A stretch of DNA of 55,777 bases from Parcubacteria group bacterium (GCA_943354475.1 CALRBT010000005.1:1-55777), one strand, 5' to 3'. Shown: positions 45,689 through 54,849, counted from the first letter of the stretch. The notes: generated from the letters alone by a model not told the origin. Translations and numbers: made by a program.

Positions 45689-46263
45689 TTATAGTCAGGT
45701 GACTGCTCTGTTATACCAGATTTATGGTTAGAAAGTCGAGCAAGTGCATATAGGATGCTCGAGAGTCGATTGAGGTAAGCCAAAGTAAAAGCTCCTACTT
45801 TTATATTCCCCTCCTCTGAAACTGCAACCACGCGACGCTCTGCTCGACGTGCCAAGGTGCGCGCGAAGTCAAAATATGATGAGAGTTCGCCTCCTCCCGA
45901 TATAAAGAATGAGTGAATCGGTGGCAACTCTTTTTCAATTTCTGCGATTACCTTTTCAACCTCACGAACCTTTTCTTCTTCTACTGTCATTGGTGTCCCC
46001 GCAAGCTCTGCTTGAATAATAAAAAGTGTTTTTTGGATATCGTGAACTAGGTCAGAAAACAAAACGCCCTCAGTACCGACCCTGAAACCAGCATCCTTTG
46101 ATTTAAGTTTTGCAAAACCTAAAAATGAATTAACTTCGTCCATGGAACCCAACGCCTCTGATATTACTGAGCTCTTCGAGATACGTTGATTACAACCAAA
46201 TAATCCAGTATCCCCCTTGTCCCCTTTTCCTGTGTAGAGCATATTTTTGTTAATTATTTCCAA
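45685..46263 (-). CDS. cob(I)alamin adenosyltransferase (PduO type)
   Basis: LYTGKGDKGDTGLFGCNQRISKSS, GSMDEVNSFLGFAK, FDFARTLARRAERRVV, YLNRLSSILYALAR. Confidence 0.92.
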   Translation of the reverse strand: MEIINKNMLYTGKGDKGDTGLFGCNQRISKSSVISEALGSMDEVNSFLGFAKLKSKDAGFRVGTEGVLFSDLVHDIQKTLFIIQAELAGTPMTVEEEKVREVEKVIAEIEKELPPIHSFFISGGGELSSYFDFARTLARRAERRVVAVSEEGNIKVGAFTLAYLNRLSSILYALARLSNHKSGITEQSPDYK

Positions 46264-46577
46264 ACTCGTTTTTTATTTTCTTCTTCCTTTTCTCTAAACG
46301 CCTTCTCCAAATCAATGTCATAGTGATTGCAAATGTCGAGGAGATATATAAAAACATCAGAAGCTTCTTTACCAACATCAAAACTATCTGAACCAATATC
46401 CACCTTCATCTTTGAAGCCTTCCTGCCAGCTTTTGCCAATTCCCCACACTCCTCCAAAAATAGCATGAATATTTCCGAAATCTGCCCTCCTTCAAACCCA
46501 CGCTCAACTATCATCTCTTTGATGTACTGCTGATAATCAGCAAGGGTTGGATTTTGTTTTAAGTGCAAGTTGCTCAC
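46254..46577 (-). CDS. MazG-like nucleotide pyrophosphohydrolase
   Basis: FLEECGELAKAGRK...DVGKEASDVFIYLLDICNHYDIDLEKAFREKEEENKKR. Confidence 0.85.
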   Translation of the reverse strand: MSNLHLKQNPTLADYQQYIKEMIVERGFEGGQISEIFMLFLEECGELAKAGRKASKMKVDIGSDSFDVGKEASDVFIYLLDICNHYDIDLEKAFREKEEENKKRVWK

Positions 46578-46597
46578 CGTTTATTTGTTAAGTGTAC

Positions 46598-47428
46598 TTA
46601 TAAGTTGTGGGTTAAGTCACCGATTGGAGCAAGGCTCATTCGATCAAGTTTTGGAGCGAGTTGTTTCAAAAAACCTTTCAAATTTTCTATTTCCTGCTCG
46701 AGCTTTTTAGCTCCAGTAATCGATTTTTCACTAAAAATAAAAAGCTTTTGATTAACAAGTTCTAAATCGTGCTCCCAACTATTATTTAGCAGGTGTGAGA
46801 GAATATCTGGAGTAAAAATCTCAAATACCTCAATCTCATACTCTTTGGGTACATAAAGCTTAAACATTTTTTCAAATTCAGTAGGTAGTGAAATATTTGG
46901 TAGAAAAAACTGTTTGATGCCGGATAGGTTTTTGTTATGAATATTGTTCAAATATAAATGTGGGAAACTTCCCAAGAAAGTAGTCTCAAACACGGTATAA
47001 AAATGACTTCGAGAGTTTTTACCTGTACCGGTAATGTAGGAGTATTCAAAGATACGAAAATTGTGGTTATCGAGCTTTCCACTCATTCCATGTCCAACGG
47101 TACCAGCACTACCTTCTCGGAACATTAGGGCGGATTTTTCAATTGAAAAGTTGTGTGTGTATTGATAACCAAATTTTTGTGCAATTTCCCGCCAGAGTAG
47201 CTCCTTAAGTTTTGCGGCACGCTTGACGAAAAGGACGATTTGGAATACCCCCAGAAAACTAATCGTAAGGATTCCAACAAAAAGCAAAAGATATGGAGCA
47301 TCTCCTTTTCCATATACATACCAAAGGGATACCAGAGATATAATCACAATTTCAACCCCAGCAACACCGATCATAAGGAACCGGATCTGCTCTAGTGCTT
47401 TTTTACTTTTCTCTTCCATTGAGTTCAT
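46598..47428 (-). CDS. DUF3137-like membrane protein
   Basis: Two TM helices near the N-terminus followed by a soluble domain. Confidence 0.6.
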   Translation of the reverse strand: MNSMEEKSKKALEQIRFLMIGVAGVEIVIISLVSLWYVYGKGDAPYLLLFVGILTISFLGVFQIVLFVKRAAKLKELLWREIAQKFGYQYTHNFSIEKSALMFREGSAGTVGHGMSGKLDNHNFRIFEYSYITGTGKNSRSHFYTVFETTFLGSFPHLYLNNIHNKNLSGIKQFFLPNISLPTEFEKMFKLYVPKEYEIEVFEIFTPDILSHLLNNSWEHDLELVNQKLFIFSEKSITGAKKLEQEIENLKGFLKQLAPKLDRMSLAPIGDLTHNL

Positions 47429-47506
47429 TTTAAATTTATGGAAAGGTCTTTCATGCGAGCAGAGAATTTGCTCGCATTGGACATCCTCAATTCACTTCAT
47501 TCATTT

Positions 47507-47593
47507 TGGTGCCCGAGAGAGGACTTGAACCTCCACACCCGTAAGGGCACATCCACCTCAAGGATGCTTGTCTACCAATTTCAACACCCGGGC
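47507..47593 (-). tRNA. tRNA-Leu(GAG), CCA encoded
   Basis: GCCCGGGTGTTGAAATTGGTAGACAAGCATCCTTGAGGTGGATGTGCCCTTACGGGTGTGGAGGTTCAAGTCCTCTCTCGGGCACCA; long variable arm. Confidence 0.95.
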
Positions 47594-47657
47594 AATCACA
47601 CAGCGTTACTATACCAAACCTCATAAAAAACAAAAGAGGACTTTCGTCCCCTTTTGT

Positions 47658-48110
47658 TTACTCTTCTGTTTTTTCAACCACCTCCTCTGGAGCTTCTTCT
47701 GGCTCTACGGCCTCAACAACATTGTTTGCTTTGCGTGAGTGCTTCATATGCTTTTTAACCTCTTTGGCCGCTTTATCGCGGATGTAGTAGAGCTTTGAGC
47801 GACGAACTTGTGCGGTACGAACAATCTCAATCTTATCAATCATTGGGGAATAGAGTGGAAAGATCTTCTCAACACCGACACCGCTGGCAATCTTGCGAAC
47901 TGTAAAGGTTCCGCCTGCTTCACTGCCGTGTTTACAAGCAAGAACAAGTCCTTCAAAGGCCTGGAGGCGTACCTTTTCCTTCTTTTCCTTATCTTTCATA
48001 TCTCGCTCAACAATCCGCTGGGTAACACGCACGGTGTCCCCCGCTTTAATGCCAAGTTTCTTGCGACTTTCCATATTAACTGGAGATGTTTTGATGGTAG
48101 TTGTATTCAT
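47658..48110 (-). CDS. rplS: 50S ribosomal protein L19 with extended C-terminus
   Basis: [93 protein letters not shown]. Confidence 0.96.
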   Translation of the reverse strand: MNTTTIKTSPVNMESRKKLGIKAGDTVRVTQRIVERDMKDKEKKEKVRLQAFEGLVLACKHGSEAGGTFTVRKIASGVGVEKIFPLYSPMIDKIEIVRTAQVRRSKLYYIRDKAAKEVKKHMKHSRKANNVVEAVEPEEAPEEVVEKTEE

Positions 48111-48144
48111 ATCTTGTAGACGATAATCTAACACACCGTGCCTA

Positions 48145-48876
48145 TTACTGCAAATTATTGAACTCCTCTAGTGCTGCTAGAAAATCTGGCGGGTACGGAG
48201 CCTCCACTGTAGTTGGTTTACCTGCAACATTCAGGAAAGTAATCTCCCTAGCGTGGAGTGCTGTCCGCTCAAAACCAAGCATCTTCGGCTGATTTTCAGC
48301 ATAGAGTTTGTCGCAGATAACTGGATGATGAATTGCCTTAAAATGGACCCTGATCTGGTGAGTACGCCCTGTCTTTGGCTCTACTTCAACAAAGGTTAGC
48401 CCCTTAGTCCGTCCAAGGACACGATAGAGCGTCTGTGCTTCACGAAGCTCTCCTCTTGCGCCCGGTTGAGCTGACCAGCGTCTAAAATCCTTGCTACTCT
48501 TCCCTATTGGTCGGTTAATTTCACCTTCGTCGTCTTTGAGGTTGCCATAGACAAATGTGTGGTACTTTTTTCCCACCACCCTATCTTGAAATTGTTGTTT
48601 GAGGTGAAGGAATGCGTTTTGATTCTTTGCCAAAATAAGGACACCCGATGTCTCCCGATCAAGCCGGTGAACAATACCGGGGCGAGTAATAGCCTCACCA
48701 TTTGCCAATACCAACGGCTCTCCAACCTCCTTCATCTCTGGATGCTTTACCAACACCCAAGAAGCTACTGACTCCTCTATAGTGCGTCCATCTGCATGTA
48801 CCACAAGTCCTGCAGGCTTATTAATGACGATATAATCGCCGTCTTCAAAAAGAATGGGAATTTCTAAACTACTCAT
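48145..48876 (-). CDS. RluA family pseudouridine synthase
   Basis: [56 protein letters not shown]. Confidence 0.94.
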   Translation of the reverse strand: MSSLEIPILFEDGDYIVINKPAGLVVHADGRTIEESVASWVLVKHPEMKEVGEPLVLANGEAITRPGIVHRLDRETSGVLILAKNQNAFLHLKQQFQDRVVGKKYHTFVYGNLKDDEGEINRPIGKSSKDFRRWSAQPGARGELREAQTLYRVLGRTKGLTFVEVEPKTGRTHQIRVHFKAIHHPVICDKLYAENQPKMLGFERTALHAREITFLNVAGKPTTVEAPYPPDFLAALEEFNNLQ

Positions 48877-48915
48877 CCGCCTAGTATACAAAGAAAACGA
48901 GATTTCACTAACATG

Positions 48916-49036
48916 GCACCTGCAAATTTGGATGAAGTTCGAGGCGCGAGGAAACTGATTTCTGCAGACGTACTCAAGGTACGACGGAAGAAATCGGCGA
49001 CGAAGCAACGAAGAAATTCGCCAAATTTGCAGGTGC
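48916..49036 (-). repeat. dispersed palindromic element family A, copy A3
   Basis: Perfect 16-bp outer arms GCACCTGCAAATTTGG / CCAAATTTGCAGGTGC; shared core. Confidence 0.9.
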
Positions 49037-49722
49037 TACTTTCCGTGTCGTCGGTCGCGTTCACTATATTCTTCCAAAATTTTTAAAAATTCTTCTTTGC
49101 TAAAATCTGGCCAAAGAGTGTCACAGAAGAAAAGTTCACTATAAGCGATTTGCCACAGAAGAAAGTTTGAGAGTCGTTTCTCTCCGCCCGTTCGAATTAC
49201 CAAGTCAGGGTCAGGAACTCCTGCGGTCCAAAGAAACTGTCCGAAGTTACCTTCATCTACACCCTCCTGAACCTCTTTTGGTGCTTGCGCAAAGCGTTTT
49301 GCCGCTTCAACGATTTCAGCACGTCCTCCATAGGAAATAGCAATGACCAGTAAGAAACCGTCTCGCTCTTTTGTCTCCTCTTCAACTTCTTTCAAGTAAC
49401 CTTGAAGGTCTTCGGGTAGTCGCTCGATTTGCCCAGCGAATTTAATTTTTATATTTTCATCCTTCCAAAAATCTTTTTCTTGATGGAAAGCGATGCGAAT
49501 CAGGTCAAAAAGATAGCTCACCTCTTCTTCGGCTCGTTTCCAATTTTCTGTTGAAAAAACGTACACTACGGCTGATTTCACACCAGCTTCTTTAGCCCAA
49601 AGGACACAGTCCTTGAGCCTATCCTTGCCAGCCTTATGACCCTCAATTGAAGAAAGTCCTTTGCCCTTTGCCCATCTACGATTACCATCGATAATTACTC
49701 CGATCGAATTTGGAACTTTCAT
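49036..49722 (-). CDS. uppS: undecaprenyl diphosphate synthase (isoprenyl transferase)
   Basis: GVIIDGNRRWAKGKGLSSIEGHKAG; PDLVIRTGGEKRLSNFLLWQIAYSELFFCDTLWPDF. Confidence 0.95.
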   Translation of the reverse strand: MKVPNSIGVIIDGNRRWAKGKGLSSIEGHKAGKDRLKDCVLWAKEAGVKSAVVYVFSTENWKRAEEEVSYLFDLIRIAFHQEKDFWKDENIKIKFAGQIERLPEDLQGYLKEVEEETKERDGFLLVIAISYGGRAEIVEAAKRFAQAPKEVQEGVDEGNFGQFLWTAGVPDPDLVIRTGGEKRLSNFLLWQIAYSELFFCDTLWPDFSKEEFLKILEEYSERDRRHGK

Positions 49723-49731
49723 TTCTTTAAA

Positions 49732-50007
49732 TTAATAGACAATATTAAAGCCAGTAAAGCTGAGATTTGGATTATCCCACGTAACTTCCACATTTTCAAC
49801 AGAAGACAAAAGAGATCCTCGGTGGAGATAACTGATTAGTTGCACAAGAAGTTCCTTCTCTCCTTGAGCAACAACCCACACGGATCCGTCAACAAGATTC
49901 TTTACTGTACCGACAAGCCCCAATTTTCGTGCTCGTCGCTTTACAAAATCTCGATACATAACCATCTGGACACGGCCACTGACCCTTACCTCTATTTGAG
50001 CGTTCAT
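49732..50007 (-). CDS. acylphosphatase
   Basis: EVRVSGRVQMVMYRDFVKRRARKLGLVGTVKNLVDGSVWVVAQG. Confidence 0.9.
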   Translation of the reverse strand: MNAQIEVRVSGRVQMVMYRDFVKRRARKLGLVGTVKNLVDGSVWVVAQGEKELLVQLISYLHRGSLLSSVENVEVTWDNPNLSFTGFNIVY

Positions 50008-50123
50008 TAAAAAATTTTAACATAAACCCACAAAAACGAGCAGCGCAACAAATTGTCAGGCGTCGATTAACATATTGCGTAAATATCGATATACTTTAGA
50101 AACTAGCATTAACTCATTACATC

Positions 50124-51068
50124 ATGGATTTCCTTCGTCGAATTGGGCTTTCGCTTACCACTGGTTATATTTTTTTCTTTTTTGGTGAACGTATTTTTTG
50201 GTCACTTCCTAACAATCCCGAACTGAACACACCGATTGACCTCATGGCAACATGGCTTGTTTACTCATTTTTTGCCTACCTCTGCTTCATCATAATCAAG
50301 CAGTGCCGTGTCCGTTCGGTGTGGGCAGTGTTTTTAGTTGCCGCACTTTATGGTTGGCTTATTGAAGGGGTCTTCTCTTTAACCACCTTTGGTATTGGCA
50401 GTATGCCGTTCCCTTATTCAATTGTTTGGACAGCTCTGGCGTGGCACGCGCTCTGTGTTATGGGTGGCTGGTATTGGATGCTACAACTACTACAAACTTC
50501 AACAAAAAAAGTACTGATAGGTTCCATGCTCCTTGGTATCTTTTGGGGAGTTTGGTCACTCTACTGGCCAACTACTGGTTTGGTGTCGACACCTGTAAAC
50601 TATCTTGTGTATACACTTTTCTGGACAGCTCTCTATATCCTTGCACTTCATAGTTACCACTGGCTAAGCAGTGAGATATTTTCTGCAACAAAAACAGAGA
50701 AGGTAATATTAGGACTTATCACTCTTGCTTGGTACTGCGGTTTTACGGTGACACAAGGAGGCTTCTTACTTCCCCTTACTGTACTTCCCATCCTCTTTGG
50801 AATAATTTATTTTGCTTTACAAAAAAACAAACGGAAAGAGACCTCGCCTGACGTCCTCACTTCTATCAATAAAAGAATCTCTTTCAAACGATCCGTCTTT
50901 ATTCTCCTCGCCCCTCTTCTTGCCACAGCCATCTTTAGCTCTGGATTTTATTTTCCGACCAACATTCCTTACCTAGTGACACTGAGCACTCTCGGCATAG
51001 GAATGTTTGTAGTGAGTTTGTATAACGTATTTAGAACCAAGAAGTCTTCCCAGGGAATTGATAAATAA
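50124..51068 (+). CDS. polytopic membrane hypothetical protein
   Basis: 314 aa with many hydrophobic helices. Confidence 0.7.
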   Translation: MDFLRRIGLSLTTGYIFFFFGERIFWSLPNNPELNTPIDLMATWLVYSFFAYLCFIIIKQCRVRSVWAVFLVAALYGWLIEGVFSLTTFGIGSMPFPYSIVWTALAWHALCVMGGWYWMLQLLQTSTKKVLIGSMLLGIFWGVWSLYWPTTGLVSTPVNYLVYTLFWTALYILALHSYHWLSSEIFSATKTEKVILGLITLAWYCGFTVTQGGFLLPLTVLPILFGIIYFALQKNKRKETSPDVLTSINKRISFKRSVFILLAPLLATAIFSSGFYFPTNIPYLVTLSTLGIGMFVVSLYNVFRTKKSSQGIDK

Positions 51069-51101
51069 TCCATTTTAGTTATACTGTATCCGTCCTTAAA
51101 A

Positions 51102-51174
51102 GGGCGATTAGCTCAGTTGGTAGAGCAACTCATTTACACTGAGAAGGTCGGGGGTTCAAGTCCCTCATCGCCCA
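51102..51174 (+). tRNA. tRNA-Val(TAC)
   Basis: GGGCGATTAGCTCAGTTGGTAGAGCAACTCATTTACACTGAGAAGGTCGGGGGTTCAAGTCCCTCATCGCCCA. Confidence 0.95.
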
Positions 51175-51225
51175 CTAAACAAAAGAGACAATGTATCACA
51201 TTGGTGATTATTGTTTATGAGGCAA

Positions 51226-51347
51226 GATGAGGGACTTGAAAGACGGAGGCGATATACAAGACGAGCTTTGCGAGGACTTGTCGCCGAGTCGGGGTCGAGA
51301 AAATTTTGTTTACAAAATTATTCGTGACCAAGTCCCTCATCGCCCAC
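51226..51347 (+). repeat. tRNA-3'-end-mimic palindromic element (tRNA-Val)
   Basis: Inverted copy gatgagggacttg 51226-51238; direct copy caagtccctcatcgcccac 51329-51347, identical to 51157-51175 of tRNA-Val. Confidence 0.88.
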
Positions 51348-51400
51348 AAAAACTTAAAAACCCTAAGTGAGCTTAGGGTTTTTAAGTTTTTGTGGGCGAT
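51339..51400. terminator. 29-bp perfect hairpin ATCGCCCACAAAAACTTAAAAACCCTAAG-TGAG-CTTAGGGTTTTTAAGTTTTTGTGGGCGAT
   Basis: Read directly; incorporates the duplicated tRNA-Val 3' end. Confidence 0.85.
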
Positions 51401-51427
51401 AGTAAGCAACCTGCCTTGCTTACGTGA

Positions 51428-51537
51428 AGGACTTGAAGAGTTTGAACGTATCGCGCGCAACGCAGTGAGCACGATATGTAAGGGAACACTTATACTCTTG
51501 AGTAAAAACCGTACAGAATCTGTAAGATTCAAGTCCT
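51428..51537 (+). repeat. tRNA-3'-end-mimic palindromic element (source tRNA not in window)
   Basis: Arms AGGACTTGAA / TTCAAGTCCT; core TATCGCGCGCAACGCAGTGAGCACGATATG. Confidence 0.65.
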
Positions 51538-51751
51538 ACTGACTTGAAAAGGTTCTCCCACATTTTTGAGGATATGTGTATCCGAAAAAATGGGAAACCT
51601 GAACTGAACCTGTAAGGTTCTAGTCCCAAATGTTTTACTCGAGGTTTACCCCCCCCAGTAAAACAGTAAAACAGGAGTCTCCCCCAACGGGGGCGGGTAT
51701 CTTTCTCGTTTTGCTTCGCAAAACATAGAAGGGTCTTTCGAGACCTACACA

Positions 51752-51839
51752 GTAGGAATCTTTCCCTACGGGAACGGTACAGGCTTCATATCGTACTCGC
51801 TTTGCTCCGTGCGATATATTCAGCCTTTTCGATTCCTAC
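51752..51839 (-). repeat. tRNA-3'-end-mimic palindromic element (tRNA-Arg)
   Basis: gtaggaatc 51752-51760 and inverted gattcctac 51831-51839; tRNA-Arg carries gtaggaatcgaac at 51897; core TATCGCACGGAGCAAAGCGAGTACGATATG on minus strand. Confidence 0.8.
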
Positions 51840-51888
51840 ACGCTCGTGCATTGGCACGAGCTCGGGGGGACACTCACTACGTTCGTTG

Positions 51889-51960
51889 TCCCCCCGGTAG
51901 GAATCGAACCTACATCAAGAGCTTAGAAGTCTCTTGTTCTATCCATTGAACTACGGGGAG
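51889..51960 (-). tRNA. tRNA-Arg(TCT)
   Basis: CTCCCCGTAGTTCAATGGATAGAACAAGAGACTTCTAAGCTCTTGATGTAGGTTCGATTCCTACCGGGGGG. Confidence 0.93.
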
Positions 51961-52089
51961 AAAAACTAGTTGTTAGGTTATAACTTACAGATACTAGCTT
52001 GGACACAAAAACCTAAAACAATATAGGCACACTAGCACAAAAGTAAGGTCAGATAAAGCCTGTTTTTTGTTCTTAGTTCTTGATTCTTA

Positions 52090-52422
52090 TTAGATGCCGG
52101 GGTCAGCGATTTCAGGTTCACTTATTCGGTACATCTCGAAAGTTCGAGCTCTATTTTGAAAAAATGAAAGTGTCTCTTCGAGGGCTTTGTTGTCAAGTGC
52201 TATAACTGACTTAGTAGCACTTATTACCCTTGGTTCAGAGATGCCACGATTAACTTGAAGAAATAAATATCCATCAAGTGCCAACACCAGCAACACAGTC
52301 AATATCAAAAAACTGACGTTAATCTTCCAGTCTCGATTACGATGATGTTCCAGTGTCGAGACTTTGCTACGAACGAAATATTTTTTAAATTTTAACAAAA
52401 CAGGCCTAAGTGAAATGTTCAT
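52090..52422 (-). CDS. single-TM protein at the end of the pilMNO operon
   Basis: MNISLRPVLLKFKKYF...VSFLILTVLLVLALDGYLFLQ. Confidence 0.6.
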   Translation of the reverse strand: MNISLRPVLLKFKKYFVRSKVSTLEHHRNRDWKINVSFLILTVLLVLALDGYLFLQVNRGISEPRVISATKSVIALDNKALEETLSFFQNRARTFEMYRISEPEIADPGI

Positions 52423-52427
52423 AAGAA

Positions 52428-53051
52428 TTATTTGTTTTTTAACACATTGAGTGAAAATACCCCACTCCAACGTCTCACCTTACCTTTAAGGTCAGTATCT
52501 GGAACCACAGTAAGGTTTGCTTGAGTAAAATTGACTTGGTACGGCATCGTTTCAACTAACGCAATAAACTGCATGACATCAGCCCACCTCCCATCAACCC
52601 TAACTTGCAAATGAAGTATTTCCCACTTACTTAAATCAGATGGTTGTATTGCTTCATTTTTAAGAACAACAGGATCTTTTGATTTCGTTTCTGTGGTCGA
52701 TTTTGTTTTTCCCAAAAGAGGTGTGAAACTTGGGGTTTGAATTTCAAGAGTAAGATTATTGGTACTTGCGAGTTTCTCAAGTGAGACAAGAAATGCAACC
52801 GTATTCTCATCCTTTTGCCCGAGAAAATATGAGTTCAGAGTGTCTCTCTTTGTTGAAGTTTCATTAAACAACGTTTTATTCTCACTAAGGTGTTTTACTT
52901 TCTCCGCTTCATTTGCGATATCTTGGGCAAGTAAAGAAACTTCCATCTCTTTCTGTAAAATACTCCAGTATAGAAAGCTGTGTAGCGCTATTGCTACAAG
53001 GACCACTCCTGTCAGCATAGCGACAATTATTTTGGTTGGTAATGATTTCAT
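52428..53051 (-). CDS. PilO-like type IV pilus assembly protein
   Basis: N-terminal TM + coiled coil; position after PilM/PilN-like genes. Confidence 0.65.
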   Translation of the reverse strand: MKSLPTKIIVAMLTGVVLVAIALHSFLYWSILQKEMEVSLLAQDIANEAEKVKHLSENKTLFNETSTKRDTLNSYFLGQKDENTVAFLVSLEKLASTNNLTLEIQTPSFTPLLGKTKSTTETKSKDPVVLKNEAIQPSDLSKWEILHLQVRVDGRWADVMQFIALVETMPYQVNFTQANLTVVPDTDLKGKVRRWSGVFSLNVLKNK

Positions 53052-53053
53052 AT

Positions 53054-53590
53054 CTAAAAATTCCCTTTAATACTGAGCGTAAAATCTAAATTCTCAGCTT
53101 TTATTAAATCAGCGATGGAATGCTTAATTTCCGTGAATGATTTTTCATTCTGGAGGCTATTCTTAAAGTTAATGAGTGCATCTCTTGTTGTAGCGTGGCC
53201 GGTGAGTACTAAGGAGTTGCTACCTCCCGTAGTTGTGTAATCGATACTCTCAAGTTTGACTCCAGGTACCATTTGGTTAGTAATTTTGGTAACCATCGCG
53301 ATAAGGGTTGTATCGTCTCGTTCCTGGCGGAGTACGGAAATCTTATTGGTTATGTCTCCAAGGGCAGTAATATAATCCTCACCTTGAGTTGCTTTGATTG
53401 TACTAATCATTTCTTCTTTTATTTTCGTACGATCATCATGTTCAACTTTCAGTAAAACATATGTTGGTATAAGAAAAGCCAACCCAATGAGGAGTGCTGT
53501 TAGAGTGAAAACAAGGATGATTGAAGCTATGCGTAATCGATACTCCACCCTGATTTTCTTTTTACTATACTCTGGTAGTAGGTTTGGCAT
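53054..53590 (-). CDS. PilN-like type IV pilus assembly protein
   Basis: MPNLLPEYSKKKIRVEYRLRIASIILVFTLTALLIGLAFLIPTYVLLKVE; directly after pilM. Confidence 0.7.
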   Translation of the reverse strand: MPNLLPEYSKKKIRVEYRLRIASIILVFTLTALLIGLAFLIPTYVLLKVEHDDRTKIKEEMISTIKATQGEDYITALGDITNKISVLRQERDDTTLIAMVTKITNQMVPGVKLESIDYTTTGGSNSLVLTGHATTRDALINFKNSLQNEKSFTEIKHSIADLIKAENLDFTLSIKGNF

Positions 53591-53600
53591 TGTTTTTATT

Positions 53601-54722
53601 TTATGAAGTTCGAAGTGCCAAACCGACCGTCGTTGCGTAACGAAGGGAGTCAGCAAAATCAATTGGTGGAATGGTTTTTTCAAAATCAAGAACATTCGTC
53701 CAGACATTTCCCAACTCAACCGACATACGTAAACTACTAGAGAGATAGTCAACGAGACCAATCAAGTTGGCGTCCCCTCCGCAGAGAATGATTTTCTGAA
53801 TTTGGTCAGGAACCCTACCCTCTCGGTCTTTTGAGTTATGCCAGTAGATATAATGACGACTAATTTCATCACGAAGTACTGAAACCGGAGTCAGGAGTGC
53901 ATTGAACACTTCTTTATTTTCAAAGTTTTTTGAAAGTCCTTTTTCTTTCTTTATTTTTTCCGCCTCCTCTTCCCCTATTGAGAATATTTTCTGGAGTGCT
54001 GTACATAGTAGATTTCCACCAATATCAAGTGTTGAGGTATATCTAACTACTCCTTCACTCTTTATCGAAATACCACTTCTTGTTTTACCAAAATCGACAA
54101 TCATATACGTTCCCAAATCTCCAAATGGTACGAGTGAACGGGCTATCGCTTGTGCCTCAATTTCAAAAGAGAGGGGTATCAATCCGGAAGTTTCAACCAA
54201 TTCCGTATAGCTCTGCACAATAATCCCCGGCATGACGGATACGCTCACCTCTATATTTGTCGACTGTGCTTCATTTGCCTTTATGGGGTCAAAATCAAAA
54301 ATAACTTCAGCGGGAGAAAGGGGGACATTGTCCTCAAGACCAAATTCGATACTGCTTCGCATTTCTTCTTCACTCCCCCGAGGAATTGATGTTTTGAAGA
54401 GGTACACCTTTTCTTCAGGGAGTGAGACTCTAACGAAACGAAAACCAAACTTTTTTTTGAGATCCTTTAAGATTTCCCGAAGAACTTCTGGTTTTACTAA
54501 TTCTCCTGAAACCACAACTCCGTTGGGTATATCGAGATTACCAAATCTTCCGATTGTAAAACCCTCTTTTTTTGGAAGGAGTTCAAGAAACCGAACGGAT
54601 TGATATGATATATCAAGTCCGACCGATTGCATTTCCAAAAACTTTGGCACAGGAAACATTCGTAAAAATAAATCGTGATCGTGTTGATTCGCAATTGTCT
54701 TATTTATCAAAGTCGCTTTCAT
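53601..54722 (-). CDS. pilM: type IV pilus assembly protein PilM (start may be 54659)
   Basis: SVGLDISYQSVRFLELLPKK, EEEMRSSIEFGLEDNVPLSPAEVIFDF, TYMIVDFGKTRSGISI. Confidence 0.9.
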   Translation of the reverse strand: MKATLINKTIANQHDHDLFLRMFPVPKFLEMQSVGLDISYQSVRFLELLPKKEGFTIGRFGNLDIPNGVVVSGELVKPEVLREILKDLKKKFGFRFVRVSLPEEKVYLFKTSIPRGSEEEMRSSIEFGLEDNVPLSPAEVIFDFDPIKANEAQSTNIEVSVSVMPGIIVQSYTELVETSGLIPLSFEIEAQAIARSLVPFGDLGTYMIVDFGKTRSGISIKSEGVVRYTSTLDIGGNLLCTALQKIFSIGEEEAEKIKKEKGLSKNFENKEVFNALLTPVSVLRDEISRHYIYWHNSKDREGRVPDQIQKIILCGGDANLIGLVDYLSSSLRMSVELGNVWTNVLDFEKTIPPIDFADSLRYATTVGLALRTS

Positions 54723-54849
54723 AATAACTAAATTATAGTGCGCAAACTTATTCGCATTACTATTAGTATATCGTGGACGAGATAAACAAAGAAGTGACTT
54801 GTTGACGAGGCTCGATGGTGATGAGTTATTTAAACTTAAAAACTAAATA

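Noticed and set aside
51215-51629. ORFs 51215-51532(-), 51306-51542(+), 51420-51629(-)
   Set aside because: They run through the palindromic tRNA-associated elements; coding appearance comes from repeats
51102-51960. Consideration of the tRNA-Val to tRNA-Arg interval as an integrated phage/plasmid att site pair
   Set aside because: The 3'-end duplication fits att logic, but there is no integrase or cargo and the inverted copy is not typical; kept only as an alternative explanation
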